From contig NZ_CP005093.1 of the NCBI RefSeq assembly GCF_001563265.1, forward strand, positions 1 through 5,391: 5,391 bases of DNA. The letters run 5' to 3'. The DNA is from Sphingobium sp. TKS. GTDB lineage: Bacteria; Pseudomonadota; Alphaproteobacteria; Sphingomonadales; Sphingomonadaceae. Below are positions 1 to 4,939 of this stretch, piece after piece. Within the stretch, counting starts at the first letter, position 1. Each line of letters opens with the position of its first letter. Position numbers and translations under genes: made by a program. The notes beneath the pieces were generated by a model. The model did not search any database, had not been told where the DNA came from, and saw only the letters and a list, made by a program, of their open reading frames with translations.

Positions 1-654
1 GTGACAGATACGCGCACCTTGCCCGCCACCAAGCCTCAGCCTAGCCGATGGGTCCAGACTGACCGTGCATCGCATGAGGCTTGGGCGCGCTTAAGCGCAT
101 CAAACCCCAAGGCTGGGGCCTTACTACATCTGCTTGCCGCTCGGGTCGGAGATAATAATGCTGTTGTAGTAAGTCACAAGACATTAGCAGAATTGCTAGG
201 GGTTAGATCAATTACAACTATTAAGACAGCAATAACTGCACTTGTTTCTGGAAATTGGATTGAAGTCAGGCGGATTGGTGAAAACGGCACTGTCAACGCA
301 TATGTGTTGAACGATAGAGTTGTTTGGTCTGGACCACGTGAAGGGCTAAGATACAGCCTATTTTCTGCAACTGTCGTCGTCTCCGACAGCGAACAGCCGG
401 ACCGCGATACTTTGGGCAAGCAAGAACCACTACGCCGCCTTCCCCCGATAGGTGAGCGTCAGCTACCGCACGGCGACGGACTTCCCCCTCCTTCGCAACC
501 GTTCCTAGATGGAATTGAGCCTGATCTGCCCGCCACCGAACAGCAGAACCTCGATCCGGCGATGCAAGAGGAACTATCCCAGCTCGTCATCGGCCTAGGA
601 AACAGGCTCCGCGCGCCCGATGCCTCTCCCCCTGACGATGCAACCGATATATAG
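1..654 (+). CDS. rep: pBBR1-type plasmid replication initiator Rep
   Basis: Initiator protein expected to bind repeats in oriV and start plasmid replication. The 217-residue product resembles, from memory, Rep of the broad-host-range plasmid pBBR1 (about 220 aa). Shared blocks include RWVQTDR (16-22), HEAWA (25-29), NAVVVSHKTL (53-62), GTVNAYVLNDRVVW (96-109) and a proline-rich tail with LPPPSQP and GIEPDLPA (161-178). Residues about 36-105 form a winged helix-turn-helix, with a probable recognition helix near 69-82 and the wing near 88-102. The start is GTG. No ATG, GTG or TTG lies in frame between it and the upstream stop at 5338-5340 if the molecule is circular, and its distance to the conserved WVQT block matches pBBR1. 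A GGAG box lies 10 bases upstream at 5378-5381. Codons about 150-250 are unusually AT-rich. The C-terminal 35 residues do not match what I recall of pBBR1. Confidence 0.9.
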   Translation: MTDTRTLPATKPQPSRWVQTDRASHEAWARLSASNPKAGALLHLLAARVGDNNAVVVSHKTLAELLGVRSITTIKTAITALVSGNWIEVRRIGENGTVNAYVLNDRVVWSGPREGLRYSLFSATVVVSDSEQPDRDTLGKQEPLRRLPPIGERQLPHGDGLPPPSQPFLDGIEPDLPATEQQNLDPAMQEELSQLVIGLGNRLRAPDASPPDDATDI

Positions 655-689
655 ATACTATACAGGCCGACTTAACAGCGAGTGACATC

Positions 690-1082
690 ATGGGTATCAC
701 CCTAAGAGAAGCATCCGAAAAGGTCGGTGTCACCCGCCAAACGCTCATGAAGGCGATCAAGACAGGCCGGGTTTCCGCCGAAAAATCCGATAACGGCGAA
801 TGGCGCATTGAACCTGTCGAGCTATTTCGTGTCTGGCCCCCTGTAAATGGGGTGCAGCAACCTTTACAGCCTAACATAACAGGCAGTGACACCCCCGGTT
901 TACAGGCTGAAAACAGGCTGTTGCGGGAGCAGGTTGCCGAACTGCGTGAAGAACGGAACGCTTGGCGGGAGCAAGCCCAACGGCTCGCCCTCACCGATCA
1001 GCGCGCTGTCTCGCAGCCCAGCTCCCGCCCCGGCTTCTGGTCGCGCCTGTTCGGCCGCCAGGGCGACAGCCCTAGCGGATAG
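690..1082 (+). CDS. HTH and coiled-coil plasmid protein, function unknown
   Basis: A 130-residue protein with an excisionase/MerR-like helix-turn-helix at its N-terminus: TLREASEKVGVTRQTLMKAI (4-23), then KTGRVSAEK and a GEWRIEPVEL segment typical of the wing (24-45). A proline- and polar-rich linker (48-66) leads to a charged heptad-like coiled coil (about 68-100, LQAENRLLREQVAELREERN). The tail ends in a basic, aromatic FWSRLFGR motif (116-123). This layout is common in small plasmid-borne DNA-binding proteins beside rep genes. It could control rep or copy number, help partition, or repress neighbouring genes; the sequence does not decide. It starts 35 bases after rep, so co-transcription is likely. 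The ribosome-binding site is weak (GCGAG-like, about 677-682). No closer match is recognised. Confidence 0.75.
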   Translation: MGITLREASEKVGVTRQTLMKAIKTGRVSAEKSDNGEWRIEPVELFRVWPPVNGVQQPLQPNITGSDTPGLQAENRLLREQVAELREERNAWREQAQRLALTDQRAVSQPSSRPGFWSRLFGRQGDSPSG

Positions 1083-1103
1083 TGATGAATCCATTGAGAA
1101 AAT

Positions 1104-1121
1104 TGTTGCGGTTTCGCAACA
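1104..1121. repeat. Short hairpin after the HTH gene
   Basis: TGTTGCG (1104-1110) and CGCAACA (1115-1121) form a perfect 7-bp stem with a GTTT loop, 21 bases after the HTH gene stop. No T run follows on the plus strand, so it is at best a weak terminator or transcript-end stabiliser. It could equally be a protein-binding palindrome in the region upstream of the outer-membrane protein gene. Confidence 0.45.
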
Positions 1122-1138
1122 TATTAGAAAAAACTCAG

Positions 1139-1165
1139 TTGACCTCAAAATATTTCTTGTATTTT
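1139..1165 (+). promoter_or_regulatory. Candidate promoter for the outer-membrane protein gene
   Basis: TTGACC (1139-1144) is a good -35 match. The best nearby -10 is TATTTT (1160-1165), only 15 bases away, so the pair is imperfect. Surrounding DNA is strongly AT-rich compared with the genes on either side. If used, transcription would begin near 1172 and the C14 tract would lie in the 5' untranslated RNA. Other promoter placements are possible. Confidence 0.3.
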
Positions 1166-1180
1166 TTAGTTTAGCAGTTA

Positions 1181-1194
1181 CCCCCCCCCCCCCC
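1181..1194 (+). repeat. Homopolymeric tract of 14 C upstream of a surface-protein gene
   Basis: Fourteen consecutive C residues lie 52 bases upstream of the ATG of the outer-membrane protein gene and outside any supported reading frame. Long mononucleotide runs are prone to slipped-strand mispairing. They are established phase-variation switches upstream of surface-protein genes in other bacteria, for example Neisseria porA and opc. Its effect here is inferred. The tract could also pair with the G-rich ribosome-binding site at 1234-1239. Its exact length may vary between cells or reflect sequencing error. Confidence 0.9.
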
Positions 1195-1233
1195 GCTAGG
1201 GTCGCGAAAATTAGTCATGTTTCGTGTTTACTT

Positions 1234-1239
1234 AGGGGG
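1234..1239 (+). promoter_or_regulatory. Ribosome-binding site deciding the OMP start
   Basis: AGGGGG stands 7 bases before the ATG at 1247. The alternative in-frame ATG at 1217 has no comparable site and would add ten residues in front of an otherwise normal signal peptide, so 1247 is preferred. The run of five G is complementary to any five of the 14 C upstream. Confidence 0.75.
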
Positions 1240-1246
1240 TTTATTA

Positions 1247-2017
1247 ATGAAGAAGATTATTACTTGCGCCGTTCTTGCGTCTGCCGCTCTTGCTACGCCT
1301 GCTTTCGCGCAGGATGAAGCCGACAAGGGTATGTATTTCCAACTTCGCACCGGCGTTGCTGACCTCAACAATCCCGATTTCGCCATCATCGACACATGGT
1401 CCGAGCCGAACAATCGCCTCGACACGAAGCTCAACACCAAGTCCGCTGCAACCTTTGGCGGTGAGCTGGGCTATGATTTCGGCGGCGTCCGCGTCGGCCT
1501 CGAACTGGCCTATCAGCGCAACAAGGTGAAGGGCATCACGCTCAAGAGCCTGAACGGCACCGCGATCACGGCCGAGGACCTCTCCGATGTTGTCGAAGGT
1601 CTTGGCGAACTCGACATTATCAGCGTCGATGATTTGGACGGCGTTGACATTAACGGCACCACGATCAGCGCGACCAACGGCTCCGTCGCTAAGCTGCGCC
1701 AGCTCGCCGTGATGGCGAATGTCACCTACGATATTCCGCTCGGCGGCAACACGTTCAAGCCCTATGTCGGCGTGGGCCTCGGCGCGGTCGGCTCACACCT
1801 CAAGGCGCTGGGCGAGGATGACGGCTCGGTTCGCTTCGCATGGCAGCTCCGCGCCGGTGCAGCCGTGAAGGTGACGAAGGGCATCGATCTGACCGCCGAT
1901 TACACCTATCGTCAGACCGGCAGCGGCAAGCTGAACTTCGGGGACGAGGACGTGGAATATCGCCTCGGTAAAACCAAGGCTTCGCTGTTTCAGGTCGGTC
2001 TGCGCTTTACGCTCTGA
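1247..2017 (+). CDS. OmpA-like outer-membrane beta-barrel protein
   Basis: A 256-residue surface protein. Residues 1-21 are a classical Sec signal peptide: MKK, a hydrophobic core, then ATPAFA with cleavage before Gln22. The mature part has alternating amphipathic strands typical of 8-10-stranded OmpA/Opa-like barrels (outer membrane beta-barrel domain): MYFQLRTGVADL (29-40), ATFGGELGYDFGGVRVGLELAYQ (68-90, split by a turn), LAVMANVTYDIPL (153-165), KPYVGVGLGAVGSHL (171-185), AWQLRAGAAVKV (198-209) and IDLTADYTYRQT (213-224). The last strand ends FQVGLRFTL, close to the usual C-terminal signature but with Leu instead of Phe. Residues about 95-150 form a long acidic, probably extracellular loop rich in Asp. 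There is no OmpA peptidoglycan-binding domain. It is an unusual cargo for a small plasmid. A role in surface exclusion, phage-receptor masking, uptake or adhesion is speculation. Confidence 0.85.
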   Translation: MKKIITCAVLASAALATPAFAQDEADKGMYFQLRTGVADLNNPDFAIIDTWSEPNNRLDTKLNTKSAATFGGELGYDFGGVRVGLELAYQRNKVKGITLKSLNGTAITAEDLSDVVEGLGELDIISVDDLDGVDINGTTISATNGSVAKLRQLAVMANVTYDIPLGGNTFKPYVGVGLGAVGSHLKALGEDDGSVRFAWQLRAGAAVKVTKGIDLTADYTYRQTGSGKLNFGDEDVEYRLGKTKASLFQVGLRFTL

Positions 2018-2048
2018 TCCGCGACCCTCTCAAATCGCGATAAGTGAG

Positions 2049-2078
2049 AAACCCTCCTGCTCTGCGGGAGGGTTTTTT
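2049..2078 (+). terminator. Rho-independent terminator of the OMP gene
   Basis: CCCTCCTGC (2052-2060) pairs with GCGGGAGGG (2064-2072) as a 9-bp stem with one T-G pair and a TCT loop. Six T follow (2073-2078), and AAA before the stem can extend it. It begins about 30 bases after the OMP stop. In the opposite direction only TTTCTC follows, so it would work poorly for the convergent relaxase gene. Confidence 0.92.
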
Positions 2079-2084
2079 CTTGGC

Positions 2085-2133
2085 TATACGATCCGATCAT
2101 ATGCGACCGAATCATATATGATCGGATCGTATA
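2085..2133. repeat. Perfect 18-bp inverted repeat between convergent genes
   Basis: The left arm TATACGATCCGATCATAT (2085-2102) is the exact reverse complement of 2116-2133, with a 13-base spacer. The arms contain GATC twice each. The spacer partly repeats the left-arm motif (CCGATCATATG and CCGAATCATATATG as imperfect direct copies). It lies just beyond the relaxase stop codon. No T run follows on either strand, so it is not a standard terminator. It could be a transcript-end hairpin for the relaxase mRNA, a protein-binding site, or a recombination/resolution site. It does not resemble the XerC/D dif sequence as I know it. Confidence 0.85.
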
Positions 2134-2139
2134 TCGCCG

Positions 2140-3363
2140 TCACAAGCTCATGCCCCGGTCGCGTTGCAGGATCAGCTCCCGCTCACCGATGAGCTGACCC
2201 ACGGCGCGCGCCATTTTCGGTTCACGCTGGATCTGCTCGATATAAAGATCCTTGGTGTGCTGGTTGGCCCCGTTATAGGCGTCCACCGCCTTGCGGAGCG
2301 CTTCCGGGGTCGCCTTCCAGTCGCTGTTATGGTCGCCATAGCCATGCGCGCCCGCCTCGCGCTTCCCGGCGATGGTATTGAACTTCTCGGCCACCCGCTC
2401 GCGTTCCCGCACCTGCTGGCGCTCCTGCGCTTCCTGACGGGCGCGATCGGCGGCTAGACGCTCCTGCGCTTCGCGGGCGAGTTGCACCTCGGCCGCCTCG
2501 CGCCGATCGCGCTCGACCGCACCGCTCAAGCTGGCCGCAACATCGTGCAGCCTGCCCGCGATCCGCTGCCCCATGTCTCGCAGCCATTCCGTCCCGCGCT
2601 CGATATACTGGCGCAGGCCGGCCCGCTCGACGACGCCGGCGTTGTGCTGACCTACCGCCGTCACCGGCTCATAGGCCCGCCCTTCCCGCGCGGCCACCTG
2701 CTCGGCCCGCCGCTCCATCGCCGTCGCACTCGGCCCCATATGCACGGTGGGTTCCTGCTCGATCCCCTGCCGCTGGTGACTGCGATGGTCCACCCGGTCG
2801 GGGACGTTCGCCAGTTCCAGCGCCCGATTCTGCATCTCGGCCCATCGTTCCCGCCACCGCTCGACCTCGCCGCTCTGCTTCTGGTCCAGCTCGCGCGTCT
2901 TTTCCCCCAGCCCCTCAGGGCCAAGGCGGCGCGTCGTCGTCAACAGGTGGGCATGGTGATTGCGCTGGTCGCCCTCGCGACCAGGTGCATGGATCGACAC
3001 GTCCACCGCCACCCCATGCCGCTCGCTGATTTCCCGCGCGAGGCCCAAGGCCAGCTCCCGGCGCTCGTCGGCCGACAGCTCGACGGGCAGCGCGATTTCA
3101 TATTCCCGCGCCACGGTCGCGTTCTTGCGCGTCTCCGCCAGCTCGGCCGCGTTCCATAGCCGCTCGCGGTCGGCCGCCCACTCCGGCGCGTCGGTCGGCA
3201 ACATCAGCTCGCTATGCTCGACGCCCTGCTTGCGGGTGTAATCGTGGACGAGGCCGGTGCGCTCGTCCGTGATTTCGACGCCCGCACGATAGGCTGCCGC
3301 CGCCGTCGCGCTGCGACCGGCGGAACGGCCTATCGCCTTCACCGCAAGATGGAAACTCGCCAT
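2140..3363 (-). CDS. mobA: MobA/MobL-family relaxase (MOBQ), compact form
   Basis: Relaxase that nicks one strand at oriT and leads it into the recipient during mobilization. The 407-residue protein opens with MASFHLAVKAIGRSAGRSAT and the catalytic Tyr25 in AYRAG, the same position I recall for RSF1010 MobA. REYEIALPVEL (86-96) and SIHAPG (123-128), followed by NHHAHL (135-140), supply the metal-binding histidines (His125, His137, His139). GIEQ...VHMGP (200-211) is another family signature. Residues about 283-330 form a long charged coiled coil, followed by a 75-residue C-terminal region of unknown role. At 407 residues it lacks the primase domain of the roughly 700-residue RSF1010 protein. 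It is divergent from mobC, with oriT between them. The upstream sequence gives a modest GGTAGGG-like ribosome-binding site. Several long open frames on the opposite strand are GC-driven shadows. Confidence 0.93.
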   Translation of the reverse strand: MASFHLAVKAIGRSAGRSATAAAAYRAGVEITDERTGLVHDYTRKQGVEHSELMLPTDAPEWAADRERLWNAAELAETRKNATVAREYEIALPVELSADERRELALGLAREISERHGVAVDVSIHAPGREGDQRNHHAHLLTTTRRLGPEGLGEKTRELDQKQSGEVERWRERWAEMQNRALELANVPDRVDHRSHQRQGIEQEPTVHMGPSATAMERRAEQVAAREGRAYEPVTAVGQHNAGVVERAGLRQYIERGTEWLRDMGQRIAGRLHDVAASLSGAVERDRREAAEVQLAREAQERLAADRARQEAQERQQVRERERVAEKFNTIAGKREAGAHGYGDHNSDWKATPEALRKAVDAYNGANQHTKDLYIEQIQREPKMARAVGQLIGERELILQRDRGMSL

Positions 3364-3379
3364 CGCCGCGCCCTACCTT

Positions 3380-3436
3380 GCCATGCGGGAGCATGGCGCG
3401 GGCGATAGCCCGCTGGGGTGGAGGGGTATCCCCTCC
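3380..3436. repeat. Three consecutive hairpins beside oriT
   Basis: Three perfect palindromes follow one another between the relaxase start and the nic region: GCCATGC/GCATGGC (3380-3397, loop GGGA), GCGGGC/GCCCGC (3398-3413, loop GATA) and GGAGGGG/CCCCTCC (3420-3436, loop TAT). They occupy the leader of the minus-strand mobA transcript and the DNA next to oriT. They could bind accessory Mob proteins, fold in single-stranded DNA during transfer, or regulate mobA translation. The sequence alone does not decide. Confidence 0.7.
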
Positions 3437-3470
3437 CGCACGCAAACGCAAGTTTGCATAAGTGCGCCCT
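3437..3470 (+). other. oriT: Origin of transfer (oriT) with RSF1010-like nic core
   Basis: GCAAAC/GTTTGC (3442-3447 and 3452-3457, loop GCAA) is followed by ATAAGTGCGCCCT (3458-3470). The arrangement of an inverted repeat then TAAGTGCG|CCCT matches the RSF1010/R1162 (IncQ, MOBQ) nic region as I know it, so cleavage is predicted on the plus strand between 3466 and 3467. CGCAC (3437-3441) can also pair with GTGCG (3462-3466), which would place the nick at the foot of an interrupted stem. The position between divergent mobA and mobC is the same as in RSF1010. Confidence 0.88.
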
Positions 3471-3530
3471 TCCTCTCTTTCGTTCAGTCGGGTCCGGTGC
3501 TATCAATATCACTCAGCGAAAGGATTGTGC

Positions 3531-3806
3531 ATGGCCGCTCCGACGCCAGAGGCTATCGAAAACGCCCGCCGCAAGGTCGAACAGGCCAAGGCCCGGTTGC
3601 AGGCATTGGAAGCGCGCGCCGCCACCCTGAACCGCAAACAGGACGCCCGCCGCAAGATCATCCTCGGCGGCCTGCTCCTCGATGCCGCGATGAAAGACCC
3701 CGCATGGGAATCCCGCCTCAATGACCTGATGGGCCGGATCAGCCGCGATCAGGATCGCAAGGCGTTCGATGGCTGGACCTTCAAGGGCGGCCCCGCCGAT
3801 GCCTGA
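3531..3806 (+). CDS. mobC: MobC/TraD-family mobilization accessory protein
   Basis: A 91-residue relaxosome accessory protein expected to help open DNA at oriT and assist the relaxase. Residues about 5-38 are a charged coiled coil. They are followed by ARRKIILGGLLLDAA (39-53) and RDQDRKAFDGW (72-82). These match what I recall of RSF1010 MobC (TRRKVLVGAMIL and ERDHDRALFGL) and the conjugal-transfer TraD family of alphaproteobacteria. GAAAGGA (3518-3524), six bases before the ATG at 3531, sets the start. An ATG at 3462 is in frame but lies inside the nic core and is rejected. It is divergent from mobA and overlaps the next gene by 8 bases. Confidence 0.88.
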   Translation: MAAPTPEAIENARRKVEQAKARLQALEARAATLNRKQDARRKIILGGLLLDAAMKDPAWESRLNDLMGRISRDQDRKAFDGWTFKGGPADA

Positions 3807-4239
3807 CCCGTTAGACCCCGCTGAGTTCGACGCCCCGCCCCCTGCCGATCCCGGCGCGGATTATCGCGTCCTGCTCGATGCGATGCGGCAGGCCGGGGCC
3901 GATGGGATCGCGCAGCAGTCGGCCGCGCTGGTCCAGCGGATCGAGCAGGACGCCCGCCAGCGCCTCGAATGGGGGCAACGGATGGGAACGGCGGTCGATG
4001 ATCTCCAGCGCGTGGCGGGGCAGCTCCAGCGGGTCAGTGCCGGGATATGGTGGGACCGGCTGAAGGAATGGCTCTCGGCCGCCCTGATCGGGCTGGGCCT
4101 GATCTTCGCCGCGGCCCTCGCCTACCAGTGGGCGAAGGAACCCAAGATTGAACAGCGGCTATACGGCTGCACCGCACGATGGGACGCCAAAACAGGCAAG
4201 TGCAAAGGCGACTGGGTGCCGTTGCAGGCAAGGGAATGA
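3799..4239 (+). CDS. mobB: MobB-like membrane mobilization protein
   Basis: A 146-residue protein with a proline/aspartate-rich start (1-22), a helical polar region likely to be a coiled coil (23-82), and one strong transmembrane segment (about 91-111, LSAALIGLGLIFAAALAYQW). A 35-residue tail holds Cys124 and Cys135, which could form a disulfide if periplasmic. Size, single membrane span and mob context resemble MobB of RSF1010, which stabilises the relaxosome and connects it to the type IV coupling protein. Direct residue similarity is weak, so the name rests on topology and position. The ATG at 3799 overlaps the mobC stop by 8 bases, with AAGGG at 3783-3787, implying translational coupling. 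An upstream in-frame ATG at 3769 is deeper inside mobC and less likely. The gene ends 10 bases from the convergent toxin gene. Confidence 0.65.
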   Translation: MPDPLDPAEFDAPPPADPGADYRVLLDAMRQAGADGIAQQSAALVQRIEQDARQRLEWGQRMGTAVDDLQRVAGQLQRVSAGIWWDRLKEWLSAALIGLGLIFAAALAYQWAKEPKIEQRLYGCTARWDAKTGKCKGDWVPLQARE

Positions 4240-4249
4240 CCGACGCCCT

Positions 4250-4570
4250 TCAAATCAGCCCGACGACAAGGAGCAAGGCGCGGTCCACGGCCTTCATCCG
4301 CTCATCGTCAAGCCGCCCGAAAGGCTTGCTGATTTTCGAGCGGGGCAGGGTCGAGAGCTTGTCCACCATCACCTGCGAGAGCACACGCAACCCATTGGCG
4401 TTGTCCGGCTCGACGGTGATGCGAAAGGCAGCGTCGCGCACGGCGCTGGTGATCGGGCAGATCACGAGGCTTTCCAGCTCGGCCAAAAGATTCGACTGCA
4501 CAATGAGGGCCGGGCGAGGCTTGCCGTAGTCACCTTGCAACGAAACCGCGACAATATCGCCTCGCTTCAC
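4250..4570 (-). CDS. mazF: MazF/PemK-family toxin (mRNA interferase)
   Basis: Toxin of a type II toxin-antitoxin pair. The MazF/PemK family consists of ribosome-dependent or -independent endoribonucleases that cut mRNA at short sequences. The 106-residue protein has the family hallmarks: KRGDIVAV (2-9), GKPRPALIVQS (16-26) with the conserved Arg-Pro, ICPITS (37-42), and SQVMVDKLSTLPRSKI (65-80), then a closing helix (87-103). Length is typical. The start is GTG at 4570-4568, whose bases overlap the antitoxin TGA (GTGA), with GAGGG seven bases upstream. An ATG-initiated longer form would add 28 low-complexity residues inside the antitoxin gene and is rejected. The target sequence cannot be read from the protein. 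Confidence 0.9.
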   Translation of the reverse strand: MKRGDIVAVSLQGDYGKPRPALIVQSNLLAELESLVICPITSAVRDAAFRITVEPDNANGLRVLSQVMVDKLSTLPRSKISKPFGRLDDERMKAVDRALLLVVGLI

Positions 4571-4788
4571 TGCCAGCCCTCGACCTGCGCCGCCGCTTCC
4601 TCGACAAACCGCAGCGCGTCCAGCTCCGCCGGGTCGCCCTTCAACTTCAAGCATTGCTGGCGCACACGCTCCGCGAAGTCAGCCCCGCGCGTGTCGGGAA
4701 CCCAGAATTGGACGGGCCGAAACCCCGCCGCACGCATCCGCTGGCGGTGCCGATCTACCTTGTCAGCCCTTTGCTTGATCGCGGCCAT
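4567..4788 (-). CDS. mazE: MazE-like antitoxin (DUF3018 family)
   Basis: Antitoxin that neutralises the downstream MazF-type toxin and probably represses the operon. The 73-residue product carries HRQRMRAAGFRPVQFWVPDT (13-32) and FAERVRQQC (37-45), the signature of the MazE-like DUF3018 family. Its acidic, alanine-rich end (53-70) is the usual toxin-wrapping segment. GGAG stands six bases before the ATG at 4788, which is preferred over in-frame ATGs at 4800 and 4809. Those have poor sites, and one lies within the operator. Its stop overlaps the toxin start by four bases, coupling the two. Confidence 0.88.
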   Translation of the reverse strand: MAAIKQRADKVDRHRQRMRAAGFRPVQFWVPDTRGADFAERVRQQCLKLKGDPAELDALRFVEEAAAQVEGWQ

Positions 4789-4800
4789 GTGAATCTCCAT

Positions 4801-4848
4801 AGGTATCATGCTAAGTTACATGATACCTCTTTGACTGCTCCCCCGCAA
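4801..4848 (-). promoter_or_regulatory. TA operon promoter with palindromic operator
   Basis: AGGTATCATG (4801-4810) and CATGATACCT (4819-4828) are perfect 10-bp inverted arms with an 8-base spacer. On the minus strand, TATCAT (4825-4820) is a good -10, 17 bases after a TTGCGG -35 (4848-4843). The outer operator arm therefore covers the -10, the normal design for autorepression by an antitoxin or TA complex. The leader RNA would be about 25 bases. Confidence 0.8.
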
Positions 4849-4872
4849 GTTCCTTCACTCCGATTTGCCTCT

Positions 4873-4891
4873 GGCGTCCCGCAGGGGCGCC
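4873..4891. repeat. GC-rich hairpin
   Basis: GGCGTCCC (4873-4880) pairs with GGGGCGCC (4884-4891), allowing one G-T pair, with a GCA loop. No T run follows on either strand. From memory, similar CCCCGCAGGGG elements occur near pBBR1 and IncQ origins, but a role here is not shown. Confidence 0.5.
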
Positions 4892-4939
4892 GCCGAGCCT
4901 TTGGATGGCACAAAAGCCACCCCCAAGCGCCTCCCTGCG

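Noticed and set aside
1217..1246. Upstream ATG giving a ten-residue longer outer-membrane protein
   Set aside because: It has no ribosome-binding site at proper distance, and the added residues precede a complete signal peptide that starts at 1247.
886..1317. Frame of 143 codons running through the C14 tract
   Set aside because: It overlaps the HTH gene and then the start of the OMP gene in another frame, with proline runs caused by the C tract. It is unlikely to be translated.
2085..2133. XerC/XerD dif-like site
   Set aside because: The arms and 13-base spacer do not match the 11-6-11 dif layout or consensus as I know it, and no recombinase gene is present.
2482..3159. Open frame of 225 codons on the plus strand opposite mobA
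   Set aside because: It lies wholly inside the relaxase gene, has no credible start signal, and shows histidine/proline/arginine-rich composition typical of a frame opposite a GC-rich gene.
3462..3530. Longer mobC starting at an upstream in-frame ATG
   Set aside because: The extension would begin inside the nic core and lacks a ribosome-binding site, whereas 3531 has GAAAGGA at proper spacing.
4148..4792. Plus-strand frame of 214 codons across the toxin-antitoxin genes
   Set aside because: It is antisense to two well-recognised genes and overlaps the end of the mobB-like gene; no protein family is visible.
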